From positions 37,501 through 101,500 of the forward strand of contig CAJNDS010000339.1 in the NCBI GenBank assembly GCA_905221605.1: a DNA stretch of 64,000 bases. Reading direction: 5' to 3'. This document shows, piece after piece, positions 32,263 through 43,786 of this stretch; positions within the stretch are counted from its first letter, which is position 1; each line of letters begins with the position of its first letter. A program made the position numbers and the translations under genes. Origin of the DNA: Symbiodinium natans. Taxonomy: Eukaryota > Sar > Dinophyceae > Suessiales > Symbiodiniaceae. The notes under the pieces were generated by a model, which did not search any database, had not been told where the DNA came from, and saw only the letters and a program-made list of their open reading frames with translations.

Positions 32263-32390
32263 CCCAACATAGGGGTGCCCTGCTTATACCCCAAATAGAA
32301 CAGAAGCCCCTCAAAGGGTTTAGGATTTAGGGTTTAGGGTTTAGGGTTGGGACTCCCCAAACAGGGCCTATCTTCGGAAACCCCCCACTT
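32263..32390. mobile_element. Family F4 element interrupted by a TTTAGGG tract
   Basis: Left arm ATCTCCCAACATAGGGGTGC, centre ACCCCAAATAGAACAGAAGC, then CCCCTCAAAGGG. A TTTAGGG-type tract (about 32319-32349) follows, then GGACTCCCCAAACAGG and the right terminus TTCGGAAACCCCCC. In the intact copy at 18716-18823 the same position reads CCCCTTTAAGGGGATCCCC without the tract. Confidence 0.75.
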
Positions 32391-32779
32391 CACACCTGAG
32401 TCGGCGCACTGCAGTGAAGGGCAATGCGCTTCGAACCGCTTGGAGCACTCGGCTAGGCGGTCTGGCCCTCGGTCAAGACAAAACCCTAAACCCTAAACCC
32501 TAAACCCTGAACCCCACGTCCGAGGGTTTGGGAATGTAAAGGGTTCAGGGATGGGGGCTTAGGAGGTTTAGGACGTTTGGGAGGTTTAGGACATGTAGGA
32601 GGTTCAGAGTTCTAGGGTTTAGGGGTTTAGGGGCTTAGGGTTTAGGGTTTAGGGCTTAGGGTTTAGGGCAAGCGCGGGAGCTCACCTGTCATCAGCAAGC
32701 TTGGCAAAGGCAAAATTTCATCTTCTCAGGGCCTTTTGGTAGGAGGTGGGGAATCCCGAGGCCAACTTGCATGACAGCC

Positions 32780-32880
32780 TAAACCCTAAACCCTAAACCC
32801 TAAACCCTAAACCCTAAACCCTAAACCCTAAACCCTAAACCCTAAACCCTAAACCCTAAACCCTAAACCCTAAACCCTCA
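32780..32880. repeat. CCCTAAA tract
   Basis: About fourteen units, nearly perfect. Confidence 0.9.
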
Positions 32881-33175
32881 ACGAAGCTTGTAGCTTGCCC
32901 ATCGAGGGGCCAGCCTAGAACCCCCAGACCTTCTAAAGGGTGGTGGCCTCTTTATCTGTCACCCTTCTACCTTAATATGGCCCGCCTAAACCCTAAACCC
33001 TAAACCCTAAACCCTAAAGCCGAAACCCGAAACCCTAAACAAACAAAAACAGAAACACTGTCCCAGAACTCCCTGGAAGGCTGAGGCTTTTTGAGGCTGC
33101 AGCCGATCGAAGCATGCACTGGAACAGCTGAGGCTGCAGCTTCTGTCCAGATTGATAAGTACAGCCTGCAAGGCT

Positions 33176-33352
33176 TAGGGTTTAGGGTTTAGGGTTTAGG
33201 GTTTAGGGTTTAGGGTTTAGGGTTTAGGGTTTAGGGTTTAGGGTTTAGGGTTTAGGGTTTAGGGTTTAGGGTTTAGGGTTTAGGGTTTAGGGTTTAGGGT
33301 TTACGGTGTAGGGTTTACGGTTAGGGTGTAGGGTTTAGGGTGGACAGATTGA
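33176..33352. repeat. Long TTTAGGG tract
   Basis: About twenty-four units, decaying at the right end (TTTACGGTGTAGGG). A related but distinct GGGTATA/GGGTACA variant array follows at about 33460-33580. Confidence 0.9.
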
Positions 33353-33756
33353 TAAGTACGGCCCGCAAGGCAAGACAAGGCATTTCGGCATCTTTCGGAT
33401 CAGTGGCTGCGACTCATGGTGATCGCGTCCGCAAAGAACATAAAGCCCAGGGATGCTTTAGGGTATAGGGTACAGGGTACGGGTACAGGGTATAGGGTAC
33501 TGTATCGGGTATAGGGTATGCGGTATAGGGGACAGGGTTTAGGGTTAAGGGTACAGGGTATAGGGTACAGGGTTTAGGGTGGAACAGGAGCCTTAATGTT
33601 TGCCAGGTTCGCCACGGCCGGCTTGGCGGGCAGAATTGTCGCGGGTACCTGCTCGCTCTGTAGGGACTGTAAGGAGTACATCGGGTCTAGGGTTTAGGGT
33701 TTAGGGTTTAGGGTGTAGGGTGTAGGGTTTAGGGCGCTGCGCTGGGTTCTTGGAGA

Positions 33757-33985
33757 ATGCTTTTGTTCAAATGTAAGGCACACCTCCCAAAATGCAGCCA
33801 AGAAGCAGCTGCTTTGACTGCTCCTGGCTCAGAAAACTCGAAAGCGAAAACCCTTTCTAGCCCACACGATGCAGAGCAGCGACTGCTGAGAGAGGAGCAA
33901 CGTGGATTCAAGGGCTGCAAACTGGCGGACACGACCACAGCTGTTCATCAAGTCAGGGTCCATGGCTTTGGGGAATCATTGAACT
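33757..33985 (+). CDS. Weak candidate exon, unknown
   Basis: Plus-strand open frame beginning MLLFKCKAHLPKCSQEAA and containing DAEQRLLREEQRGFKG, running into A-rich sequence. The minus strand is open too, so strand and reality are uncertain. Confidence 0.2.
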
Positions 33986-33999
33986 CACCAAACTCGGGA

Positions 34000-35455
34000 C
34001 CCTTAAAAAAAAAAAAAAACTAACCCCCCCCCCAAAAAAAAAACATCAGGAACCCTACTAAAACAACCCCTAAAACCCTTATAAAAAAAACCCTAAACCC
34101 TAAACCCTAAACCCTAAACCCTCAACCATGGTCCCGACTCCCGTCCTTTTGTAGAGAAATGGCCGTTCTCCGCGATGTGATGAAGCCCGTTCCCACAGGA
34201 CTCGAGATCTCTCTTGATGCCGCGCGAGCGCGGGCTGCCTCTAGCGAGAGGTTGTCAAAGAACTGTAGGGTTTAGGGTTTGGGGTTTAGGGTTTCGGGTT
34301 TGGGGTTTGGGGTTTGGGGTTGGGGGTTGGGGGTTTGGGGTTGGGGTTTAGGACCCTGTAGGAAGAAAAAAGGGCGCCCTGTATGGGTGCTGAACGCAAC
34401 TAGGGGAATCAGGACCTACTCGGAGTCCTAGGAGCCCTTGCTGTATGCTGTATAGCAAGGTTTAGGGTTTAGGGCTTAGGGTATAGGGGCTGCCTCCCAC
34501 CCCGACTAGCTATGAAGTAGGGGGTTCAGGACCAGCATCCCAAATGAAGAGCACCGCATGATATGCACAAACACTCACCCAAAACATCTCGTACGATGGC
34601 GCATGACTCCGGCAGACCCTTCTGTATCCCGTGCTTGGGCAGTGTTGGGTGGAGGGCTCAAAAGCTCAGAGGCCGATTTTTTGGGAGGTGACTTCGGCAT
34701 CTAAGTCCCACAACTTCGTCCACACGTCCCACGGCTCGGAAAGGAACTCTCTGACTGGCCACCCCCTGTAACGATACCGTCATCTACGATCTCTTCCTCG
34801 GCCCCTTCTGCACGATTCCTTCTCATCCACCAAGGGAGGCGACATTTGGATAGGTCTAACCAAAAGGATAGATAAGACTCCTCACGAGAGGCCTTCCACC
34901 AAAGACATTCGCCCATGAGTCCTCAGACCTTTTCAACTCCGCTCCCCCCTCCCTCCCCAATGAGGTTTCCAGACCCACAAATAAGGATATATAACTATGC
35001 AGATATGAACTCCCCACTCACAACCCTAGATACAGTAAACCTAAACCCTAAACCCTAAACCCTAAACCCTAAACCCTCAACCCTCAACCCTCAACCCTCA
35101 ACCCTAAACCCTAAACCCTAAACCCTAAACCCTAACCCTACCCCCTACCCCCTACCCCCTACCCCCTACCCCCTACCCCCTACCCCCAAGCCCCCAAACC
35201 CCAAACCCCAGACCCCAAACCCCAAACCCCAAACCCCAAACCCCAAACCCTAAACCCTAAACCCGAACTCTCCCCCCACCCCCCTCCCCCCCTCAACGCC
35301 TGCCCTGGTCTCCGGGGAGGAGGGCGTGGAGCCGCGGCTTGTGCGTCGCTTCTGCGGGCGACGACGGGCCTGCCAGCAGTGAGGGTTTGGGCCCTAAACC
35401 CCAAACCCCAGACCCCAAACCCTAAACCCTAAACCCTAAACCCTAAACCCTAAAG
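34000..35455. repeat. Telomere-like variants, C-rich arrays
   Basis: CCCTAAA tracts at 34092-34125 and 35040-35130, a homogenised (CCCCCTA)n array at about 35140-35190 and (CCCCAAA)n at 35205-35250. The unique segment 34690-34920 is open on the minus strand but unrecognised. The segment 35295-35381 is open on both strands. Confidence 0.6.
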
Positions 35456-35564
35456 AATTTTGGATGCTTTGAGGTTGGAGGGTGTTTTAGGTGAGGGTTT
35501 TGATTGCGCGGAGGAGTCTGCCGTCGTTGCGCTCACTCGGATACTCATTTTTGAGATGATGATG

Positions 35565-35595
<31 letters not shown>

Positions 35596-35954
35596 CATCC
35601 ATTTTCATGTTTGAGGCTTTAGGGTTGAGGGCTTCGAGTAAAAAAAAACAATCTCAACGCTGGTCATGCCCTGCCCACAAACGAAAACCAACGACCTTTC
35701 ATTCTTCGTGAACCTGCAACACAGGGTTGAGGGTTGATGGGCTTAGTCAGTGATCATCGGAGCAATAGATGGACGCCCAAAACCCCAAACCCCTCGAAGC
35801 TCCTCACTCTGAACTATCTTCCAACCCAATGTGCTAAGCCCCCAGAAATCACCAGAGACAGCGTGTCCTCCAACCCTATGAACTTGAAGCCCTCTATACT
35901 AAAGACCCTCTACTTTTGAGGGTTTAGGGTATACAGGGCCCATAAACCTTCAAT

Positions 35955-36115
35955 GGCCTTAAAGATGCGGTAGCCCGGTAAGCGTATCATACTAGGGGTG
36001 CCCTTTTGGGGTTTGCTTTATAAGTAAGCCTTGAACCTAAAATAGGGGCAAAAGGGTTTAGGTCTAGGTTTAGGGGTTTCGGGTTTAGGGTTGAAACCAC
36101 GGGCTACCAAGTAGA
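35955..36115. mobile_element. Family F1 element interrupted by a TTTAGGG-type tract
   Basis: Left end GGTAGCCCGGTAAGC, core GGGGTTTGCTTTATAAGTAAGC, then GGCAAAAGGG. A 35-40-bp stretch of TTTAGG/TTTAGGGG/TTTCGGG units (about 36058-36093) follows, then GAAACCACGGGCTACCAAG, the normal right end. Intact copies read AAAAAGGGAAAAAG at the junction. Confidence 0.7.
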
Positions 36116-36440
36116 GGATCTCCCGCGCCTTCTGAGCCTTGCGAGCTGCCTTCGATCCGCAGCCATGAGCAATACCTCGCGCGATCTGGGCTTCCTAAGC
36201 AAGGTTCAGAGTTCAGGGTTTAGGGTTTCGGGCTTAGGGTTTAGGGCTTAGGCTGCGGGGTTTAGGGTGTAGGGTGTGTAGGGTGTAGGGCTTAGGGTTG
36301 AAGCGATTTGGGGTTCCGATAAGGTTCAGGGTGCCATAGTCTTATGGCGTTGAAGGCTTGGGGTGTTGAAGTGTTGATCTCAAGCATGGTCCCTTTCAGC
36401 GGATGAAAAAGCGGAGCCGCCTACTACGAAGAGTTTAGGG

Positions 36441-36512
36441 TTTAGGGCCCTAAACCCTAAACCCTAAGCCCTAAACCCTAAACCCTAAACTCTAAACCCT
36501 AGGGTTTAGGAC
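36441..36512. repeat. Head-to-head and tail-to-tail telomere-like junctions
   Basis: TTTAGGG is joined directly to CCCTAAA at 36447/36448, and about 50 bp later CCCTA is joined to GGGTTTAGG. Both possible inversions of telomere-type sequence therefore occur without intervening unique DNA. Confidence 0.9.
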
Positions 36513-37310
36513 TTAGGGTTGATGCAACAGAGGGTGCCTCCCTGAACTGTAGGGCATGTTACCAGGGTCGTGGCTTTGTCAGGTCTGCAAAGACACAAAG
36601 TTCCACTCATCGGTTCTCAAACAGGAGGCAGGCAACCCTAAACCCTAAACCCTAGACCCGAAAACCCCCTAAACCCTAGACTGGAAACCCTGAACCCTAC
36701 ACCCTAGACTGGACCTATAGGCCCTAGAACCTAAAACCCTAAACCCTAAAGACCCTAAAACCCTAAACCCTAGACCCTAAATCCCACGATTCTTGACATG
36801 CTGAGTTGACCATGCAGCTGCCGTGAGTTTTAGGGGAGCCATAAAGACGGCGTTGTTGTGATTTTCATTCATTATTTATCGTTTTTCTATCTTTCTCTAT
36901 ATATATTTATGCACATCTTGTTTTTTTTTCTTTCTTGGGGGGGGGGGGCTAAGGGTAAGTCAACTCCAAGCTGTTTGTTTCACTCACTTTTCGAACACCT
37001 GGATACCCGCAGCCACTTTGGGCAATCAAGGGGGCTATGAAGTCTTTGGCTTCCGCCGGCAGCAAGGCCAGGAGGGTACCTGCTCCGAGGACGGGGGTGT
37101 AGGGTTGATAGGCACGGGTTCAGGGTTTATGGTTTAGGGTTTGGGGTGTTTTAGGGTTTAGGGGTAGGGGTTTAGGGGGTTCCGCGGTTCAGGGGTTTAG
37201 GGGTTCAGCGTCTTAGGGGTTTAGGGTTTGGAGGTCTTTTTAAGTCTTCTGCTGGAAAGTTGAGGGCTTCAGGGTGGATCCAAGGAAGCTGAGGGCTTCT
37301 GTTGGCTACC

Positions 37311-37393
37311 CTAAACCCTAAACCCTAAACCCTAAACCCTAAACCCTAAACCCTAAACCCTAAACCCTAAACCCTAAACCCTAAACCCTAAAC
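37311..37393. repeat. CCCTAAA tract
   Basis: About twelve near-perfect units. Confidence 0.9.
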
Positions 37394-38039
37394 CGCGAGA
37401 TCCGAGCCTCTTGACGCTAAGGTATTGCAAGCACCTCGAATTGCTAGGCTGGCCCTGTAAGCCCTCTGCAACAATACTCCCATTTCCATGATCCCGAGTC
37501 CAAACTGAACACCACTTACAAACATAATGTTTTTTTTTTTTTTTTATACGTGTATGTTAACTGAAATAATTCTTAAAGGTTTTTGTTTCTTGTATTGTCC
37601 TTTTAGATACATACAGACACATATATATATATATTCATATGTATAATGTTCATTGCACAAAAAAGCCCGAAGCCCGCTACTGGTAGCAACGTCTTGGCCC
37701 GGATGCGGATTGTGGCGGCTACCTCTACAGTGAGCTCCAGAAAGCTGGAACATGGTCCAAGGATGATTAGAGCCGGGATTCCCTTTACCATGCCTTCTGC
37801 GGTACGGGGATAAGGATGGTTCCAACTTTCTGGAGTTTACTGTACTATACTCCCCTTAGAACCTCAATAAAAACAACATGTTTAATATCCTCTTGGGTTT
37901 TATATAAACAAAATGAAAAAATGATTCCCAAGTGGGATATAGTGAGTGTAAGGTTGAGCGCGGGCTACATAGGGCATGAAACACGCGCTTGGTCTCACCC
38001 ACACCAAGCCCTGAAGGCCCAAGCGCCTTGGGCTTAGGG

Positions 38040-38220
38040 CTTCATAGGGTTTGGGGTTAATAGGGTTTATTGGGTTTACAGGGTTTATAGGGTTTATAGC
38101 GTTGAAAGGGTTGAAAGGGTTTATAGGGTTCATAGGGTTTACAGGGTTCATAGGGTTTATAGGGATTTAGGGTTTATAGGATTTAGGGTTTAGGGTTTAT
38201 AGGATTTAGGGTTTAGGGGT
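38040..38220. repeat. (GGGTTTATA)n / (GGGTTGAAA)n variant array
   Basis: Nine- to ten-base variants of the telomere unit (GGGTTTATA, GGGTTCATA, GGGTTTACA) repeat across the stretch. A second array of this kind lies at 58160-58260. Confidence 0.75.
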
Positions 38221-38280
38221 CCCTGAAACCCTTCAAAACTTCACAAGCCCCCCACCCCCCCCCCCGCCCCCCAGCCGCGC

Positions 38281-41200
38281 TTAGAGGGCCTTGGCTGTGC
38301 CGCGCAGTGGCTCTTGGGCTGCTGCGGAAGCGCCCACCGGGTCCTCGGAGGCCGGCGTTTTGGCTTCGGGGGCCGGCCGCGCGGGCACCGTGCGCTGCGC
38401 CGCGCCAGGGCCCACTCGCTTGGCCTGCGTCGGCGGCTGCTTCGTGTATTGCAGACATACTCAGGTTCCAGCAAAAATAGAGAAATAGATGTGCAAGTAA
38501 AGAACTATAAACTTTAAATAAGCTATATGTGTGTGTGTATACATATATATATATATATGTAACGCTCAAGTAAGACACGTGCACACATACCCGCGCATCT
38601 CTATATACGTGTATGGCCTAGCCCTTACTACGTTGTCTCCCAAGTCACCCCAAGGATATGCCTAATTCAGCTCCACACCTCTCGTAGCAGTGGGAGCGGT
38701 TCATAGTATGGCAACGCACCGTCCACTTCGCAGCCCTGTTCATGTTTTAGGGTTTAGGGTTTAGGGTTTAGGGTTTAGGGTTTAACAGCATCCCATGTCA
38801 ACCATTTAACCAGGAACAGTAACACGTGACCATATTCTCCAACAAGTTGACAGAGTTCCTTACAGGGAGGGTCTGTTTGTGGTACCGTCATGGATTTCAA
38901 GATGTTTTCTGGGTACCTGCTTCCCTTAGAATACTGCAAATGGACACTTTGGGTGGTTTCCCTAACCCTGAAGCCTGTAGACCCTAAACACCCCAAACCA
39001 AAACCCTGAACCCTAAACCCTCTAAACCCCCTAAACCCCCTGAATCCCCTAAACCCCCTAAACCCCCTAAACCCATTAAACCCCCTAAACCCTGAACCCT
39101 AAACCCTAAACCCATTAAACCCACTAAACCCTGAACCCTAAACCCCAAACCCTAAACCCTAAACCCTAAACCCTAAACCCTAAACCCTAAACCCTAAACC
39201 CTAAACCCTAAACCCTAAACCCTCTGCCAGCCTTTCGCTTCTGCTCATCGGCCTCGATCTCCTTCAGCATGGCACGGGCAGCTGGGTTGCCCGGGTCCAC
39301 ACTGAGGAAGTCCTTTCCAAAAGGAGTTCGGGTTTAGGGTTTAGGGTTTAGGGTTTAGGGTATAGGGCTTAGGGTCTAGGGTTTAGGGTTTAGGGTTTAG
39401 GGTTTAGGGTCTAGGGTTAGCCGTGAAACCCTTTCAACCCTTAAATCAAAGACATGTTCAAGCACTCTTACACCCCTTCAACCCTTAAAAACCCGCAAAG
39501 CCCTTTTTAAGACCTCGAAACCGTTGAGACCCTAAACGGCCAACGGGTGCTGCATGTCGCCCTTTTAGGAGATTTGCCACTGTAACCCCCTAAGCCCTAA
39601 ACCCTAAACCCTAAACCCTAAACCCTAAACCCTAAACCCTAAACCCTAAACCAGGTTGGCCTCAAACAGGGTCCAGTTGCATTTGTCAGGGTCTGGTGAA
39701 CCTTTCCTTTCTTTAAAGACCAGCCGAGCAAGCACCGTAAGAAGATTTCGCGGGGTGGGGTAGCCCTAGCTTATAGGGTTTAGGGTTTAGGGTTTAGGGT
39801 TTAGGGTTTAGGGTTTAGGGTTTAGGGTTTAGGGTTTAGGGTTTAGGGTTCAGGGGCCCCTGTCATACCTGTGGCGGAAGCGTCTAGACATGGCCCTTAT
39901 GCAGCTCACATAACGGTTATCGATGCCCAAGATTTCGCCCCTTGCCTGCGCAGCCCCACAAGGATGCAGTACAAAAAAGACCTTGTTTTTCGCATCATGA
40001 TTTCAAGAACCGAGATTGAAGCGGTAGCGGTTTAGGGTTTAGGGTTTAGGGTTTGGGGTTTAGGGTTTGGGGTTTAGGGTTTGGGGTTTAGGGTTTAGGG
40101 TTTAGGGTTTAGGGAAAGCTCGCTCCTGCAGCGCCGTTAGGGCCTCCCCCGGGCACCGGAGGGCCCACACAGCCTTGGCTTTGCGCCAGAGGCCCTTCAC
40201 GTTCCTCGGGTCCAGCTCCTCAGGCTCGGTTTAGGGTTTAGGGTTTAGGGTTAGGGCCTAGGGCCTAGGGTGTTTAGGGTTTAGGGTTTAGGGTTTTGGG
40301 TTTAGGGTCCAGGGTTTAGGGTTTAGGGTTGTGGGTTGTGGGTCGTCAGGGTTGTGGGTTGTCAGGGTTTAGGGCTTCGAGGGTTTAGGGTTTCGGGGGT
40401 GGTTGCGGACGGCACATGTATAAGCTCTCGAAGCGAGCAGGCTTTGGTGCCAAGGCATTGACAGATAAATATTGCCGACCACGCAAAAACCCAGACCCCT
40501 GGGAGAATCTCCAAAAAGTAGAACCCCCCCCCCCCCCCCCCCCCACATAGTACCCTAGACTACTATAATGGGCCAGTTTTCGGAGCCCTTATTGGGGATC
40601 TCCTTTTTGGGATCCTTCCACGGGGTCTGGGAAAAACAGTGCCAAGGCATTGATAGATGCTAAACCGTAAGCCCTAAGCCCTAAGCCCTAAATCCTAAAC
40701 CCTAAACCCTAAGCCCTAAACCCTAAACCCACATGGTAGGAGGGTCGAGCGGCCAAGGCGGCATCGCAGTGGCTGACCGCGAACTCGTACTGCTTCAACT
40801 TCCTGGGCCGCTGTAGGGTTCAGGGTTTAGGGTTTAGGGTTTAGGGTTTAGGGTTAAGGGTTTAGGGTTTAGGATTGCTTGAAGCAAGTCACCCTTGACG
40901 ATGCCCCGTAACTCGAAGTTTGTTTCTCAATTTTTTGGCAAGTTAGCACAAGTTCCAGAGCATCATCCGAGTCTCAACAGGGCCTGGGTGATGTTTAGCC
41001 TCAGAACCAGGTCCAATTCCTTCACATCCTCTGCGGACGGGGACTCCAGCAACCTTGCGCCCTCCGCGCACGCCCGTTTGTTCAGATTCCGGAGGCGGTG
41101 GAGGGCGAGAATCCCCTGGCCCCATGCGTCCACGGCCGCTTGCGCGGAGACCACGCTGGTCCCATCCCCAAAGGCCTCCCGGCCCGCGTGGCGTAGCTTC

Positions 41201-41294
41201 GACGCCACGCGGTACGCCGCCTCAATGTCCGTCTCGCCCTCCTCCACTGGGATGGCGGGGAACTTGGTGGAGTGGTTGATCCGGAACTCGTAGC
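38281..41294 (-). CDS. TPR co-chaperone-like protein (FKBP/AIP-type TPR domain), multi-exon
   Basis: Minus-strand exons join in frame: 41294-40976, 40802-40733, 40218-40126 and 39312-39221. A tentative last exon near 38440 ends with TAA at 38283-38281. The protein reads as three TPR helix pairs: LRLNITQALLKLKQYEFAV then SHCDAAL, then ELDPRNVKGLWRKAKAVWAL, then DFLSVDPGNPAARAML with a charged KEIEADEQKRKAG tail. This is the classic layout after the catalytic domain of FKBP- or AIP-type immunophilins that bind Hsp90. The N-terminal partner domain was not identified. Introns 40803-40975 and probably 39313-40125 start with GA, the others with GT (GTGGGT, GTTTAGGG). An F1 element lies just upstream of the first exon. 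The last exon's phase does not match exon 39221, so one exon is missing or wrong. Confidence 0.65.
39000..39222. repeat. CCCTAAA tract with (CCCCCTAAA) variants
   Basis: Runs directly up to the TPR exon at 39221. On the coding strand the first repeat unit supplies the donor G|GTTTAGGG. Confidence 0.85.
39660..39985 (-). CDS. Two extra exon-like segments inside the TPR gene
   Basis: Between TPR exons lie 39985-39900 (minus, ARGEILGIDNRYVSCIR then AMSRRFRH, donor CACAG|GTATGA) and 39765-39660 (minus, alternatively NLLTVLARLVFKERKG then SPDPDKCNWTLFEAN). Both are open and bounded by telomere-like tracts. Their phases do not restore the frame of the next TPR exon, so they may be alternative cassettes or unrelated captured exons. 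Confidence 0.3.
40540..40635. mobile_element. Diverged family F4-like fragment
   Basis: Contains GTTTTCGGAGCCCTTATTGG and GGGATCTCC..TTTTTGGGATCC segments of F4, without clear ends. It lies within the 514-bp TPR-gene intron 40219-40732. Confidence 0.35.
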
Positions 41295-41312
41295 CTCTCG
41301 AGGCGGATCTAT

Positions 41313-41395
41313 AAGCTGTCCAAATAAGGGCACCCTTTTGTGGGTTGGTTACTGCATAAGGGAATCCGGGAACCCACCACAACACTTTTGACCAG
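41313..41395. mobile_element. Family F1 fragment upstream of the first TPR exon
   Basis: Core AAGGGCACCCTTTTGTGGGTTGG..ACT..ATAAGGGAA matches F1. Both termini have decayed. It sits in the presumed intron just before the acceptor at 41295. Confidence 0.55.
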
Positions 41396-41705
41396 CAAAA
41401 AGCAGGTCAGGCCTCCGGCCGGATAGTGACGGATGCCGAGGAACCTGCAGCCACAATCCAGGGCTTTCGGAGGTCTGGGGGGAGAGCTTGAAGTAGTTGT
41501 AGCCTACTGAGCCCCGGTCTATACAGCTTAAGCCAGATGGTTCTCGGAATCACTATCAAGAGCAGGTATCCTCCGAGAGGGGCGGCTTGCAGTAGGAGCT
41601 CTGATCCAGTTCTCAGAAACATGAACTCACCAGTTCAAAACACCCTAAACCCTAAGCCCGAAACACAAGCTAGTTCAGCATTTTTTGTTTATTGGTTTTC
41701 TGGAG

Positions 41706-41812
41706 CCCACTTGCACGTTCATGGGTACTTATCAGTAGGGTTAACTATGGTTAGAACCTTCCTTAGGGTACTTACAACCCTGCCTGTAGGTATCCATGAA
41801 CCTTCCATAAGT
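41706..41812. mobile_element. Inverted-repeat element, family F3
   Basis: ACTTGCACGTTCATGGGTACTTAT at left and GGTATCCATGAACCTTCCATAAG at right, core AGGGTTAACTATGGTTAGAACC. Good reference copy. Confidence 0.7.
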
Positions 41813-41909
41813 TAAGCCCCGGGTTTAGCTTCCCTTGTACTCCCTTGAAGCCAAAAAGGGCACCCCTATTATTCTACAGTAGTTAGCCTTCAAGTAAGGA
41901 ACTGAAAGC

Positions 41910-42023
41910 TTGGTGGCCCAGGAACCATGTTCCAACAAGGGCACCCGTTTTTGGGTTGGCTACTTTATAAGGGAACCTTGAACCAAAAAAGGGAAAAAGA
42001 GTACCACTGGGCTACCAAGTCAG
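41910..42023. mobile_element. Inverted-repeat element, family F1, reference copy
   Basis: Ends CTTGGTGGCCCAGGAACC and CCACTGGGCTACCAAG pair well. The core reads GGGTTGGCTACTTTATAAGGGAACCTTGAACC, then AAAAAAGGG. Length about 114 bp. Confidence 0.75.
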
Positions 42024-42239
42024 CCAAGCCACGGATTGTCCGGCTGGGCAGTAAGCCCCAACCCCCTAAACCCTCAACCCTCAACCCTAAACCCAAACCA
42101 TAACCCCTAGACCCCAGACCCCAAACCCTAAACCCTAAACCCCAAACCTGAGCTCCTGGCGGCTGCTGGAGTGGCTGGAGGTCCAGGATCGCGCGGACGC
42201 CCGCTTGTCCTGGTTGCAGCAATAGGGGCTTCGAGGCGG

Positions 42240-42500
42240 TAAATAAATGAATAAATAAATAAAGAAACATATGATATATATATATATACATATTATATAT
42301 ATATATATATGCATTTAGGGTTTAGGGTGTACATGTATCTATATATAGTATAGAAATAAATACATATATATATATATATATGTAGTATATGTATATATAG
42401 AGGCTTTAGGGTTTAGGGGTGTAAATATAGGGTCTAGGGTGTGTATACATATACATATGTTTATGTACATATATATATATATAGGGTTTAGGGGTGAGGG
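42240..42500. repeat. (TA)n-rich microsatellite with telomere-like interruptions
   Basis: TATATA runs alternate with single GGGTTTAGGG units at about 42317, 42407 and 42483. Confidence 0.8.
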
Positions 42501-42834
42501 AAACATATATAAATATTTTTTGTGCATATCGAAATGGTGTAGGGTTTAGGGCTCAGGTGGAGAAGGAGTCCAAGCGGGGTGCACAGTTCAAAGCTCCCGT
42601 ATTTTCGCTCCGGAAACTGTGTCGGCAGGGAGCATCAGCCATTTCCCGGGCTGTCAAAGCCCCGGCTTAGGGTTTAGGATTTAGGGGTTTAGTTTAAGGT
42701 TTAGTGTAATTTAAGGTTTAGATCCCGGAAACTGCGAACACCAGATTTAGCTTGGCCGTGTGTCGTGTTGCGAGTGTTTGCCAGCGCGATCTGGCAATCA
42801 AAGGCAGACAGTATATTCCAGATACAGACTCGTG

Positions 42835-43185
42835 CACGTATATACACATACATATACATATACACACGCACATGCACATGCACATGCACCTGCACCTGCA
42901 CATGCACATGCAATGCACATGCGCATGCATACATACATATGCATACATACATGCATGCATGCTTACATACATGCTTACATACGTGCATGTTTACATACAC
43001 TACTACGAACATTACATGCCTTGCACACGCGCACACACTCGCGCATGTGCATGCATGTATATACAGAGATGATATATGATATACGATAGATCAAACGCGT
43101 GTGTGAATTTCAGATACATACCCATAAACGCGTGTGTATCTATAAATAAACATATACATATGGACACTCATATTAATACTTATAT
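42835..43185. repeat. (CATGCA)n/(CATACA)n alternating microsatellite
   Basis: Hexamer-like ATGCAC, GCATAC and TACATG units. ORFs through it encode His/Tyr/Cys/Met strings and are artefacts. Confidence 0.85.
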
Positions 43186-43199
43186 GTACTTGTATTGAT

Positions 43200-43605
43200 G
43201 TGTGTCGGACAACAACCCAACCCCTTCTTAGCGGTCGATTCGGTTAGCCGAAGCTGCGCCAGAGTCATGACCAACTCAACTGCCTGCTGCCGTGGCACCT
43301 TCCTGGGGCGCCTGGACTGTAGCGGCCGCAATCTTCTCGGAAGAATCAGCAAAGCCTGCGCGTTTTGGGGCTTTCGTGGGCAAGGCAAATGCATCTTGTC
43401 GCGTGTGGACAGTGCTCTGCTTCTGGGGGGAAGCGAACATCGTCAAGCTCGTGCCTTGAGGAACAACCTCCTGCCAATCCCGTCCTGTAGCCTCCCTAAA
43501 CCCTAAACCCTAAACCCTCATTTGGCCGAAGCTATGGATGCCTTGACAGTCATCGCCAGCTTCTTCTGCAGTCACGCCTTCCGACAGCCAATTGGGAACC
43601 ACGAA
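43200..43605 (-). CDS. Candidate coding segment(s), unknown
   Basis: The minus strand is open in several frames between 43200 and 43605. The most protein-like stretches are TMFASPQKQSTVHTRQDAF..KIAAATVQAPQEGATAAG (about 43445-43275) and RQQAVELVMTLAQLRLTEST (about 43285-43220). The plus strand is open as well. No splice model is convincing and no family is recognised. Confidence 0.25.
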
Positions 43606-43786
43606 GGAAGTGGGAAAAGGATGTTGGCATGGTTTTTTTCAAGAGGAAGGAACCTAAGGATACTTAAGGGACAGCTGAAGGTGTATTCAGATACCAACGG
43701 GATCCTTGATACTGGCAGAGCTCTGTACTATGCAGATGTGTAAGCCCAAGCCTGGGCCCACCCTGCCAAGGATCTTCTACCTTCTA

